A DNA stretch of 64,000 nt from Betaproteobacteria bacterium SCN2 (GCA_008923285.1 WBSG01000005.1:78805-142804); one strand, 5' to 3'. Counted from the first letter of the stretch, positions 9,395-17,286 are shown. Notes: generated from the letters alone by a model not told the origin. Translations and numbers: made by a program.

Positions 9395-10932
9395 TCGAAA
9401 CTGATCAGCGGCTCGCCGCGCATTTCCGCCGGCTGCGCCAAGCCCATCATTTTCAGCAGAGTCGGGCTGATGTCTTCCAGCGCCCCGGTGCCGGCAAGTT
9501 CGGCGCGCCGCTTGCCGACATACAGCAGCGGCACGAGATTGGTGGTATGGGCCGTGTGCGCCTGACCGCTGGTTACGTCCAGCATGGATTCGGCGTTGCC
9601 ATGGTCGGCGGTGACAAGCACTTCACCACCGCGCGCAAGCTGGGCTTCCACCACCCGGCCAAGGCACACATCGATCACCTCGATTGCGCGCTTCGCCGCC
9701 TCGACATTGCCGGTGTGCCCCACCATGTCGGCATTGGCGTAATTGCAGACGATGGCGTCGTACTGCTGGCTGTTGATGGCGGCAACCAGCTTGTCAGTCA
9801 CTTCGAATGCGCTCATCTCCGGCTTGAGATCGTAGGTTGCCACGTCCGGCGAAGGCACCAGAATGCGATCCTCGCCCGGATAGGAGACTTCCTCGCCGCC
9901 GTTGAAGAAGAAAGTCACGTGCGGATACTTTTCCGTTTCCGCAATGCGCAACTGGTGCAGGCCCAGATTGGCGATGTATTCGCCAAAGCCGTTCCTGATG
10001 CGCTCGGGCGGGAATGCGACCAGCACATCGAACTCGTCGCTGTAGCCGGTCAGCGTGCAATAGGCGGAAAGCTTGGGCACCACCTCGCGATCGAACTCGC
10101 TGAAATCCGGCTCGATGAACGGGCGCGACAACTGGCGTGCGCGGTCGGAACGGAAGTTCATGAAAATGATGGCATCGCCATCCTTCATGCGCACCGGGCT
10201 TTCGCCTTTCGGCACAATGGCGGTGGCTTTCACGAACTCGTCGGACTCTCCGCGCGCATAGGCCATCGCCAGTCCCTCCTGCGCGGATGCCGCGGTGTAC
10301 TCGGCCTTGCCCTGGGTCAGGAGGTCGTAGGCCGACTTCACGCGCTGCCAGCGGCGGTCACGGTCCATCGCAAAGTAGCGGCCGATGATGCTGGCAATCC
10401 TGCCCTTGCCGACTTCCGTGATTTTTTCCTGCATGCGCGCGATGCTGATTTCCGCGCTTTTCGGCGGCGTATCACGGCCATCGAGGAAGGCGTGGATATG
10501 GATTTCGTCCATGCCTTCGTCTGCCGCCATCTGCAGCATGGCATGGATGTGGCGCTCGTGGCTGTGCACTCCACCGTCCGAAAGCAGGCCCAGAATATGC
10601 AGCGCGCCATTGTTGTCCCGGGCGGATTTCATCGCGGACTTGAGCATGGGGTTGGCGAAAAACGCGCCGGACTCGATGGCATGGTCGATGCGAGTGTACT
10701 CCTGGTACACGACGCGGCCGGCACCGATATTGAGATGCCCGACTTCGGAATTGCCCATCTGCCCCTTGGGCAGGCCGACCTCGCCTTCGGAGGCATGGAT
10801 CAGCGTGTGCGGATACTGGTTCCAGAGACTGTCCCAGTTGGGCTTGGCAGCCATCGCGATGGCGTTGTGCGCGCTTTCCGAGCGGCAGCCAAAGCCGTCA
10901 AGTATGATGAGCAGTACCGGATTTACTTTCAT
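9391..10932 (-). CDS. gpmI: 2,3-bisphosphoglycerate-independent phosphoglycerate mutase
   Basis: A 513-residue cofactor-independent mutase that interconverts 3- and 2-phosphoglycerate in glycolysis and gluconeogenesis. The alkaline phosphatase-like metal site begins at LIILDGFG, and the phosphorylated Ser62 is in KGQMGNSEVGHLNIGAG. The C-terminal metal motif VTADHGNAE and the HTAHTTNLVPLL segment are present. Length is typical. In an autotroph it links Calvin-cycle 3-phosphoglycerate to pyruvate synthesis. It is the first gene of a minus-strand run with envC and the protease and is divergent from the arsR-family gene at 11040. Confidence 0.97.
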   Translation of the reverse strand: MKVNPVLLIILDGFGCRSESAHNAIAMAAKPNWDSLWNQYPHTLIHASEGEVGLPKGQMGNSEVGHLNIGAGRVVYQEYTRIDHAIESGAFFANPMLKSAMKSARDNNGALHILGLLSDGGVHSHERHIHAMLQMAADEGMDEIHIHAFLDGRDTPPKSAEISIARMQEKITEVGKGRIASIIGRYFAMDRDRRWQRVKSAYDLLTQGKAEYTAASAQEGLAMAYARGESDEFVKATAIVPKGESPVRMKDGDAIIFMNFRSDRARQLSRPFIEPDFSEFDREVVPKLSAYCTLTGYSDEFDVLVAFPPERIRNGFGEYIANLGLHQLRIAETEKYPHVTFFFNGGEEVSYPGEDRILVPSPDVATYDLKPEMSAFEVTDKLVAAINSQQYDAIVCNYANADMVGHTGNVEAAKRAIEVIDVCLGRVVEAQLARGGEVLVTADHGNAESMLDVTSGQAHTAHTTNLVPLLYVGKRRAELAGTGALEDISPTLLKMMGLAQPAEMRGEPLISFE

Positions 10933-11002
10933 TAAAAAAACAGTTCACAAATAATATTTTTTGGCTTAACTTAAGGTTAATCGCTATATACCGATATACC
11001 TT

Positions 11003-11021
11003 ATCTAGACTTATTCTAAAT
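11003..11021 (+). promoter_or_regulatory. Palindrome in the arsR-type promoter, candidate operator
   Basis: ATCTAGA, a 5-nt spacer, and TCTAAAT form an inverted repeat with 6 of 7 pairs. It contains the sequence TATTCTAA (11013-11020), which also occurs in the palindrome before the efflux operon at 11453-11476. It lies 19 nt before the regulator's ATG in an AT-rich strip, with ATATACC repeated twice just upstream (10986-11000). Autoregulation by the encoded protein is inferred. Confidence 0.5.
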
Positions 11022-11039
11022 TTTACACGAGGGAAGACC

Positions 11040-11372
11040 ATGGCGCGAGCGCTGGAAACCGAAGAGATCGAATTGATGGACAAGGAAGACGACATCGAGC
11101 GCGCTTCCCGTGCCATGAAAGCGATGTCGCATCCGCTGCGCCTGAAAATCCTTTGCGTCCTCGGCGACAAGGAAGTCAGCGTCCAGGACATCGTGGACCG
11201 TGTCGGCACTTCACAAAGCAACATTTCCCAGCACCTTGCCATCCTGCGCGACAAGGGCGTGCTGAAAACCCGCAAGGATGCCAACCGGGTCTACTACCGC
11301 GTCGGCGACACCCGCACCCTGCGCCTGATCGGCATGATGCGCGAAGTGTTCTGCGGCTTCATTACCAAGTAA
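11040..11372 (+). CDS. ArsR/SmtB-family repressor, two-cysteine SqrR/BigR/HlyU type
   Basis: A 110-residue winged-helix repressor. The helix-turn-helix is VQDIVDRVGTSQSNISQHLA and the wing is VLKTRKDANRVYYRVGD. The metal-binding motif of ArsR/SmtB is absent. Instead Cys39 lies in helix 2 (RLKILCVLGD) and Cys105 in the last helix (MMREVFCGF). These positions and their 66-residue spacing match the sensing pair of SqrR, BigR and HlyU, which form a polysulfide bridge or disulfide and release DNA. It stands alone, followed by a terminator, ahead of an efflux, rhodanese and thioredoxin gene set. Persulfide sensing is inferred from this match. Confidence 0.88.
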   Translation: MARALETEEIELMDKEDDIERASRAMKAMSHPLRLKILCVLGDKEVSVQDIVDRVGTSQSNISQHLAILRDKGVLKTRKDANRVYYRVGDTRTLRLIGMMREVFCGFITK

Positions 11373-11393
11373 CTTACCCCCCTCGATCAACAG

Positions 11394-11418
11394 AAGCCCG
11401 GTCCGCCCGGGCTTTTTT
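11394..11418 (+). terminator. Rho-independent terminator after the ArsR-type gene
   Basis: AAGCCCGG and CCGGGCTT form a perfect 8-bp stem with a 5-nt loop, followed by a run of T, 22 nt after the stop codon. It separates the regulator from the efflux operon, which therefore needs its own promoter. Confidence 0.85.
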
Positions 11419-11440
11419 GCTGTAAAGTTGGCCTAAAGAC

Positions 11441-11469
11441 TTGAAAAATAAAGTCTATTAGCATATTCT
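11441..11469 (+). promoter_or_regulatory. Sigma-70 promoter of the efflux operon
   Basis: TTGAAA at 11441-11446 and TATTCT at 11464-11469 are separated by 17 nt. The -10 lies inside the palindrome 11453-11476. Initiation near 11476 would give a leader of about 19 nt with AGGAGG at 11482-11487, 7 nt before the adaptor ATG. Confidence 0.6.
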
Positions 11470-11476
11470 AATGGAC
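11453..11476 (+). promoter_or_regulatory. Palindromic operator candidate over the -10 of the efflux operon
   Basis: GTCTATTAG and CTAATGGAC are inverted with 8 of 9 pairs and a 6-nt spacer. The site covers the -10 hexamer and the likely start point, so bound repressor would block polymerase. It shares TATTCTAA with the palindrome in the regulator's own promoter. Confidence 0.6.
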
Positions 11477-11494
11477 TATTCAGGAGGCTCCGCC

Positions 11495-12526
11495 ATGCGT
11501 TTTATAGTCCTGTCCGTCGTATTCGCGACCTGTCTGCCCGCCTGGGCCGCCCTGCCCTTCCCGACCGCCAAGGTCGCCTATCAGAACATCGACAAGTCCT
11601 ATTCGACCGAGGCCACCGTCGAAGCCGTACGCCAATCCACCGTCTCGGCCCAGGTTTCCGGCCGCATCACTGCGGTCAATTTCGATGTGGGCGATGCCGT
11701 CAAGGCGGGCCAGGTCATCGTGCGCATCGATCCCTCCGAACTCAGCCAGGCCGTCGCCGGCAGCCGCGCCCAGGTCGCACAGGCCGAGGCCCAGCTTGCC
11801 AACGCCAAGGCCAACTACGATCGCCAGGTGCAGTTGTTCCAGCAGAAATTCATCTCCCAGGCCGCACTCGACCGCGCCACCTCCGAATACCGCGCGGCCC
11901 AGGCCGCCGCCCAGGCCGCAAAGGCCGGCGTGGGTCAAACTTCGGCGGTGCGCTCCTACACCACCCTCACCGCACCGTTCTCCGGCGTGGTCATGGCACG
12001 TCATGTGGAGGTCGGCGAAATGGCCACGCCCGGCAAGCCGCTGATGACCGGCTTCGATCCCGATGACCTGCGCGTGGTCGCCAACATTCCGCAATATAAG
12101 CTGGCCGAGATCCAGAAATCGCCCAAGGCCTCGGTCGAGATCCCCTCGCTCGACAAGTGGATCGAAGCTCGGGGCATTACCGTTCTGCCTTCCGCCGATA
12201 CCGCCACCCACACCATCAAGGTGCGCATCGACCTGCCGGAAGAACTGGGCAGCGGCGTGATCCCCGGCATCTACGCCCGCGCCTATTTCGCCACCGGCGA
12301 GGCGCGCAAGCTGGTGATTCCCGGTTCCGCCGTGCTGCGTCGTTCGGAAATCACCGGCGTCTACGTGGTCGACGCCAAGAATCGCGTGAGCCTGCGCCAG
12401 GTACGCCTCGGCGATCCCACGCCCAGGGGCGAGGTCGAAGTGCTGGCCGGACTCAATCCGGGCGAAGTCATCGCGCTCGACCCGGTCAAGGCCGGCATCT
12501 ACGCCAAGAGCAGAACCAGCAAATAA
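11495..12526 (+). CDS. RND efflux periplasmic adaptor (membrane fusion protein)
   Basis: A 343-residue adaptor. A signal peptide (MRFIVLSVVFATCLPAWA) without lipobox Cys precedes the biotinyl-lipoyl-like half (STVSAQVSGRITAVNFDVGD, about residues 38-75), a short coiled-coil hairpin (about 85-140), the second lipoyl half (TLTAPFSGVVMARHVEVGE) and the beta-barrel and membrane-proximal domains. The ATG at 11495 has AGGAGG 7 nt upstream and begins a clean signal peptide. It joins the inner-membrane pump encoded 24 nt downstream to an outer-membrane channel. No channel gene is present nearby, so a TolC-like protein must come from elsewhere. Confidence 0.92.
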   Translation: MRFIVLSVVFATCLPAWAALPFPTAKVAYQNIDKSYSTEATVEAVRQSTVSAQVSGRITAVNFDVGDAVKAGQVIVRIDPSELSQAVAGSRAQVAQAEAQLANAKANYDRQVQLFQQKFISQAALDRATSEYRAAQAAAQAAKAGVGQTSAVRSYTTLTAPFSGVVMARHVEVGEMATPGKPLMTGFDPDDLRVVANIPQYKLAEIQKSPKASVEIPSLDKWIEARGITVLPSADTATHTIKVRIDLPEELGSGVIPGIYARAYFATGEARKLVIPGSAVLRRSEITGVYVVDAKNRVSLRQVRLGDPTPRGEVEVLAGLNPGEVIALDPVKAGIYAKSRTSK

Positions 12527-12550
12527 CAAGCCACGGGGACGGGCACGCAC

Positions 12551-15500
12551 ATGGGCATTTCAGGCCGCATCGCCAGATTCTTCCTGCATTCGCAGTTGAC
12601 GCCGCTGATCGCGCTGATGGCGGCGATTCTTGGACTGTTCGCCATCTCGGTGACGCCGCGCGAGGAAGAACCGCAGATCAACGTCACCATGGCCAACGTG
12701 TTCATCCCCTTCGCCGGCGCGTCCGCCAGGGACGTCGAACAGCTGGTGGCAACACCCGCCGAGCAGGTGCTGTCGCAAATCGCCGGCATCGAGCACGTGT
12801 ATTCCGTGTCGAAGCCCGGCATGGCCATCCTCACCGTGCAGTATGAAGTGGGCGAAGACCGCACCCAGGCGCTGGTGCGGCTGTATGACACCATCCAGGC
12901 CAACCGCGACTGGGTCTCGCCCAATCTCGGCGTGGGCGAACCCATCATCAAGCCGACCGGCATCGACGATGTGCCCATCGTCACGCTCACGCTGTGGACG
13001 CATGACGAAACGCGCGGCGCCTACGAATTGCAGCAGATCGCGCATGCCGCCGAAATCGAACTCAAGCGCATCGCCGGCACGCGCGAGGTCTACACCATCG
13101 GCGGACCGGACAACGTCGTACGGGTCATCATGGACCCCGAACGCATGGCCGCCTTCCGCGTCTCCGCGCAGGACATCCGTGATGCGCTGCAGGTGTCCAA
13201 CGCCTCGCAGCCTTCCGGCACGCTGACTTCCGACAACCAGGAAATCCTGGTCCAGACCGGCACCTTCCTCACCGGCCCGGCCGATGTGAAACAGCTGGTG
13301 GCCGGCGTATACCAGGGACGTCCTGTGTTCCTCAGCGACGTTGCCAACGTCGTCGCCGGCCCCGACCAGCCTTCGAATTACGTGTGGTTCGGCGCGGGCC
13401 AGGGCGGCCAGCACGCCAAGCTCGCCGGACAGGGCTTCCCTGCCGTCACCTTGGCGGTGTCCAAGAAACCGGGCGAGAACGCGGTCGACATCGCGGAAAA
13501 GGTCATCGAGCGCATGGAGTCACTGAAGGGCGCCATTGTCCCCGAAGGGGTAGAAGTCAGCATCACCCGCGACTATGGCGCCACCGCCGACGACAAGGCG
13601 AAGAAGCTCATCCAGAAGCTGATTTTCGCCACCGCCTCGGTGGTGCTGCTGGTGCTGTGGGCGCTGGGCCGCCGCGAAGCCGTCATCGTCGGCGCCGCCG
13701 TGCTGCTCACGCTCGCCGCCACGCTGTTCGCGTCATGGGCCTGGGGCTTCACGCTCAATCGCGTATCGCTGTTCGCGCTGATCTTCTCCATCGGCATCCT
13801 CGTCGACGACGCCATCGTCGTGGTGGAGAACATCCACCGCCGCACCGCGCTCGACCACGACGGCATGGAAGCCATCATCCCGCGCGCGGTGGACGAAGTC
13901 GGCGGCCCCACCATCCTCGCCACCCTCACCGTGATCGCGGCGCTCTTGCCGATGGCCTTCGTCACCGGCCTCATGGGCCCGTACATGAGCCCGATCCCGA
14001 TCAATGCCTCGATCGGCATGCTGATCTCTCTCGCCATCGCCTTCATCGTCACCCCCTGGCTCGCCTTCAAGCTGCTGAAGAACCTCCAGCATCATGAGGC
14101 CGGCAACGACAAGCTGCTCGGCCTGTTCCGCAAGTGGCTCACGCCCTATCTCGGCGGCGATGCCGGCAAGGCCATGCGCAGGAAGCTGTGGCTCGGCATT
14201 GGCATCGCAATCCTCCTCTCCGTGTCGCTTGCCGCAGTCAAGCTGGTGATCCTGAAAATGCTGCCTTTCGACAACAAGTCGGAATTCCAGGTAGTGGTCG
14301 ACATGCCGGTCGGCACGCCGCTGGAGAAGACCGCGCAGGTGCTGCAGGAAATGGGCCAGGTGCTGAGCGAAGTCGAGGAAGTGGCCGACTACCAGGCCTA
14401 CGCCGGCAACGCCTCGCCCATCAACTTCAACGGCCTGGTGCGCCAGTACTACCTGCGCAACGGCCCGGAAATCGGCGACATCCAGGTCAACCTGGTCGAC
14501 AAGCACGCGCGCGACCGCAAGAGCCACGAAATCGCCCAGGCTGTGCGCCCGGCGCTGGAAGAAGTCGCCAAGCGCCACGGCGCCGACGTCAAGGTGGTGG
14601 AAGTGCCGCCCGGACCACCGGTGATGTCGCCCATCGTCGCTGAGGTCTACGGCCCGGACTACGAAGCGCAGATGCAGGTCGCCAAGGAAGTGCGCGCGGT
14701 GTTCGAGAAGACCGAAGGCATCGTCGCCATCGACGACAGCATCGAGGACGACGCCCAGCGCTTCGTCCTGAAGGTGCTGCAGAACAAGGCGGCGCTCGCT
14801 GGCGTCTCGCAGAAGGACATCGTCGCCGTCATGAAGATGGGCCTCTCGGGCGAGGATGTCACGCCCATCCATGGCGGCAGTTCCAAGTACGAGGTCCCGG
14901 TGCGCATCACACTGGCGCCCGAGCGCCAGAACAGCCTGAACGAACTGCTGAAACTCAACGTGCGCGGTTCGAACGGCAACCTCGTGCCCTTGTCCGAGCT
15001 GGTCGAGGTGGTGCCCTCGGAGCGCGAGAAGACCATCTATCACAAGAACCTGCTGCCGGTGGTATTCGTCATGGGCGACATGGGCGGCGAACTCGACTCG
15101 CCGCTGTATGGCCTGTTCGGCATGCGCGGCGAGTTGTCCGGCCGCGAACTGAAACAAGGCGGCACGCTGGGCGAATACTTCATCAGGCAGCCTGCCGACC
15201 CCTACGCCGGCTTCAGCATCAAATGGGACGGCGAGTGGCAGGTCACTTACGAAACCTTCCGCGACATGGGCATCGCCTACGCTGTCGGACTGATCCTCAT
15301 CTACCTGCTGGTGGTGGCGCAGTTTGGCTCCTACCTCACGCCGCTGATCATCATGGCGCCGATCCCGCTCACCATCATCGGTGTCATGCCCGGCCATGCG
15401 CTGCTGGGTGCGCAGTTCACCGCCACTTCGATGATCGGCATGATCGCGCTGGCCGGCATCATCGTGCGTAACTCTATCCTGCTGGTGGACTTCGTCAATC

Positions 15501-15745
15501 AGCAGGTTGCGGAAGGCATGGATTTCCAGGAGGCGGTGATCCAGGCCGGCGCCACCCGCGCCAAGCCCATCGTGCTGACCGGTGTCGCCGCCATGATGGG
15601 GGCCTTCTTCATCCTCGACGACCCGATTTTCTCGGGCCTCGCGGTATCGCTGATTTTCGGCATTTTCGTATCCACCCTGCTCACCCTGGTGGTGATTCCC
15701 GTGTTGTACTACGCCGCGAACTTCCGCAAGTTCGCAAAAACCTAA
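12551..15745 (+). CDS. RND-family efflux pump, inner-membrane permease
   Basis: A 1064-residue permease with the AcrB/MexB layout: TM1 (LTPLIALMAAILGLFAISV), a large periplasmic loop, TM2-6, a second loop and TM8-12. The proton-relay pair in TM4 is present (FSIGILVDDAIVVVENIHRR), and the repeat-2 hinge reads GMIALAGIIVRNSILLVDF. This is a hydrophobe/amphiphile-type pump rather than a CusA metal pump, since no methionine relay is apparent. The substrate cannot be read from sequence. The neighbouring sulfur genes suggest a sulfur compound or a lipophilic product, which is an inference only. Confidence 0.93.
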   Translation: MGISGRIARFFLHSQLTPLIALMAAILGLFAISVTPREEEPQINVTMANVFIPFAGASARDVEQLVATPAEQVLSQIAGIEHVYSVSKPGMAILTVQYEVGEDRTQALVRLYDTIQANRDWVSPNLGVGEPIIKPTGIDDVPIVTLTLWTHDETRGAYELQQIAHAAEIELKRIAGTREVYTIGGPDNVVRVIMDPERMAAFRVSAQDIRDALQVSNASQPSGTLTSDNQEILVQTGTFLTGPADVKQLVAGVYQGRPVFLSDVANVVAGPDQPSNYVWFGAGQGGQHAKLAGQGFPAVTLAVSKKPGENAVDIAEKVIERMESLKGAIVPEGVEVSITRDYGATADDKAKKLIQKLIFATASVVLLVLWALGRREAVIVGAAVLLTLAATLFASWAWGFTLNRVSLFALIFSIGILVDDAIVVVENIHRRTALDHDGMEAIIPRAVDEVGGPTILATLTVIAALLPMAFVTGLMGPYMSPIPINASIGMLISLAIAFIVTPWLAFKLLKNLQHHEAGNDKLLGLFRKWLTPYLGGDAGKAMRRKLWLGIGIAILLSVSLAAVKLVILKMLPFDNKSEFQVVVDMPVGTPLEKTAQVLQEMGQVLSEVEEVADYQAYAGNASPINFNGLVRQYYLRNGPEIGDIQVNLVDKHARDRKSHEIAQAVRPALEEVAKRHGADVKVVEVPPGPPVMSPIVAEVYGPDYEAQMQVAKEVRAVFEKTEGIVAIDDSIEDDAQRFVLKVLQNKAALAGVSQKDIVAVMKMGLSGEDVTPIHGGSSKYEVPVRITLAPERQNSLNELLKLNVRGSNGNLVPLSELVEVVPSEREKTIYHKNLLPVVFVMGDMGGELDSPLYGLFGMRGELSGRELKQGGTLGEYFIRQPADPYAGFSIKWDGEWQVTYETFRDMGIAYAVGLILIYLLVVAQFGSYLTPLIIMAPIPLTIIGVMPGHALLGAQFTATSMIGMIALAGIIVRNSILLVDFVNQQVAEGMDFQEAVIQAGATRAKPIVLTGVAAMMGAFFILDDPIFSGLAVSLIFGIFVSTLLTLVVIPVLYYAANFRKFAKT

Positions 15746-15755
15746 GGAGCTCTGC

Positions 15756-15980
15756 ATGACCGTCGAACGCATCGTCCGCATCGTTGCCGGATTTTTCATC
15801 CTGTTGTCGCTGGCCCTGGCGCATTTCGCCGGCACCGCCGACCTGTCCCAGCTTTCCTGGCTGTGGTTCACCGCCTTCGTCGGCCTCAACCTGTTCCAGT
15901 CCGGCTTCACCCGCTTCTGCCCGCTCGAGCTCATGCTGAAGAAGGCCGGCGTCAAGGAAGGCGGCAGCTGCTGCTCCTGA
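15756..15980 (+). CDS. DUF2892 (YgaP-type) inner-membrane protein
   Basis: A 74-residue protein with two transmembrane helices (IVRIVAGFFILLSLALAHF and LWFTAFVGLNLFQSGFT), a short loop between them and a Cys-rich tail ending GGSCCS. DUF2892 is the membrane module of the rhodanese YgaP and often accompanies sulfurtransferases and persulfide-responsive genes. Here it directly follows the pump by 10 nt and precedes a rhodanese, so the pair together resembles a split YgaP. The conserved FTRFCPLE segment contains one further Cys. Function is unknown, and a role in moving or holding sulfane sulfur at the membrane is inferred. Confidence 0.88.
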   Translation: MTVERIVRIVAGFFILLSLALAHFAGTADLSQLSWLWFTAFVGLNLFQSGFTRFCPLELMLKKAGVKEGGSCCS

Positions 15981-16058
15981 CCCTGTTCGCGGGCCATCGA
16001 ACTCGACAGGGGCTGATATAGAATAAGTCCCTGTTTTCTTTTATCCCCACTGACTTCG

Positions 16059-16469
16059 ATGGAATTCGTTCAAGACAATCTTCTGCTCGTCATCGCCGCC
16101 GGCGCCAGCGGCGCCATGCTGCTGTGGTCCTTTTTCGGCAACCGTGTTTCCGGCATCAGCGAGGTCAACACCATGGAAGCGACCCGGCTGATGAACGAGG
16201 AGGCGCTGCTGCTGGACGTGCGCGACGATAACGAATGGGCGGCAGGCCGCCTGCCCAATGCCAGGCACATCCGCCTCGCCGAGTTGTCCAAGCGCCTGTC
16301 CGAACTGGAGAAATACAAGGACAAGCCTATCGTGGTCTACTGCCGCTCCGGCCACCGCTCTGCCCGCGCCTGTGCGTTGCTGAAGAAATCCGGCTTTGCC
16401 AACCCCAACAATCTCGTCGGCGGGATCATGGCCTGGCAGCAGGCCAACCTTCCCGTCACCCGCAAGTAG
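16059..16469 (+). CDS. Membrane-anchored rhodanese-like sulfurtransferase
   Basis: A 136-residue protein with an N-terminal membrane helix (LLLVIAAGASGAMLLWSFF) and a single rhodanese domain. The active-site loop is Cys95 in YCRSGHRS, and the substrate-entry signature LLDVRDDNEWAAGRLPNARH is intact. Rhodaneses move sulfane sulfur from thiosulfate, polysulfide or glutathione persulfide to a thiol acceptor. The N-in anchor would leave the domain either side of the membrane depending on topology; the positive residues after the helix (GNR) slightly favour a cytoplasmic domain. It lies 78 nt after the DUF2892 gene and 8 nt before grxC. Confidence 0.92.
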   Translation: MEFVQDNLLLVIAAGASGAMLLWSFFGNRVSGISEVNTMEATRLMNEEALLLDVRDDNEWAAGRLPNARHIRLAELSKRLSELEKYKDKPIVVYCRSGHRSARACALLKKSGFANPNNLVGGIMAWQQANLPVTRK

Positions 16470-16477
16470 GTCCCGAT

Positions 16478-16738
16478 ATGCAAAAAGTCGTCATGTACTG
16501 CACCGCCGTGTGCCCCTATTGTGTTGCCGCCGAGCGCCTGCTCCAATCCAGGGGCGTGGACGCCATCGAGAAAATCCGCGTCGACGTGGAACCCCACCTG
16601 CGCGAGGAAATGATGAACAAGACCGGCCGTCGCACCGTGCCGCAGATCTACATCGGCGAAACCCACGTCGGCGGCTTCGACGACCTGTCCGCCCTGGACA
16701 AGGCCGGCGGCCTCATGCCGCTGCTGGACGCCGCTTGA
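16478..16738 (+). CDS. grxC: Glutaredoxin 3
   Basis: An 86-residue dithiol glutaredoxin with the CPYC centre (Cys12, Cys15), the cis-Pro segment RTVPQIYIGETHVGGFDDL that binds glutathione, and no signal peptide. It reduces protein-glutathione mixed disulfides and, in other bacteria, persulfidated proteins. It begins 8 nt after the rhodanese stop and is probably cotranscribed. Placement with thioredoxin 2 and a rhodanese suggests a job in clearing protein persulfides. In many proteobacteria grxC and a rhodanese lie just before secB, as here. Confidence 0.95.
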   Translation: MQKVVMYCTAVCPYCVAAERLLQSRGVDAIEKIRVDVEPHLREEMMNKTGRRTVPQIYIGETHVGGFDDLSALDKAGGLMPLLDAA

Positions 16739-16758
16739 GTCAGGCGCATTCGCCCGCA

Positions 16759-16784
16759 TCTCCAGAACAATATCGTTCTGGAGA
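16759..16784 (+). promoter_or_regulatory. Hairpin that contains the trxC ribosome-binding site
   Basis: TCTCCAGAAC and GTTCTGGAGA are perfect 10-bp inverted arms with a 6-nt loop. The right arm holds GGAG, the Shine-Dalgarno of trxC (ATG at 16791). There is no T-run, so it is not a terminator. As RNA it would bury the ribosome-binding site; as DNA it could be an operator. Confidence 0.7.
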
Positions 16785-16790
16785 CATGAC

Positions 16791-17213
16791 ATGGAACTCG
16801 TCTGCCCCGACTGCGGCGCAGTCAATCGCGTACCCGACGATCGCCTGGGCGAACGTCCCAAATGCGGCAAATGCGGCGCCGATCTGCTGCCCGGCAAGCC
16901 CGTCGACCTGAACGGCGCCACTTTCCAGAAATTCGTCAGCCGCTCCGGTCTGCCGGTTGTAGTGGATTTCTGGGCCCCGTGGTGCGGGCCGTGCAAGATG
17001 TTCGCCCCCGTTTTCAGCCAGGCGGCGGCCGAACTCAATGCCCGCTACCGCTTCGCCAAGGTGAATACCGAAGCGGAGCAGGGGCTGGCGGCGCAACATG
17101 GCATCCGCAGCATCCCCACCCTGGCCATTTTCAGGAACGGCCAGGAAATCACGCGGGTGTCGGGGGCGCTCGACGCGGCCAATCTCAAAAGATGGCTCGC
17201 GCAAAGCGCCTGA
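16791..17213 (+). CDS. trxC: Thioredoxin 2 (zinc-finger thioredoxin)
   Basis: A 140-residue thioredoxin with an N-terminal zinc finger (Cys5, Cys8, Cys25, Cys28) and the thioredoxin fold with WCGPC (Cys65, Cys68) and the cis-Pro SIPTLAIF. Two zinc-binding CxxC pairs ahead of the thioredoxin domain define TrxC, which in E. coli is induced by OxyR. It is 52 nt downstream of grxC, with a perfect hairpin over its ribosome-binding site and a strong terminator after it. It probably serves as a stress thioredoxin for the thiol cluster. Confidence 0.95.
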   Translation: MELVCPDCGAVNRVPDDRLGERPKCGKCGADLLPGKPVDLNGATFQKFVSRSGLPVVVDFWAPWCGPCKMFAPVFSQAAAELNARYRFAKVNTEAEQGLAAQHGIRSIPTLAIFRNGQEITRVSGALDAANLKRWLAQSA

Positions 17214-17233
17214 CAAACCAACAGCAAGCACAG

Positions 17234-17261
17234 ACAGGCGGGTAAAATACCGCCTGTTTTT
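17234..17261 (+). terminator. Rho-independent terminator after trxC
   Basis: ACAGGCGG and CCGCCTGT form an 8-bp stem with an 8-nt A-rich loop, followed by TTTTTAATTTT, 20 nt after the trxC stop. It ends the efflux-to-trxC gene set and separates it from secB. Confidence 0.85.
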
Positions 17262-17286
17262 AATTTTAGAAGCATGGAGCGCCGAT

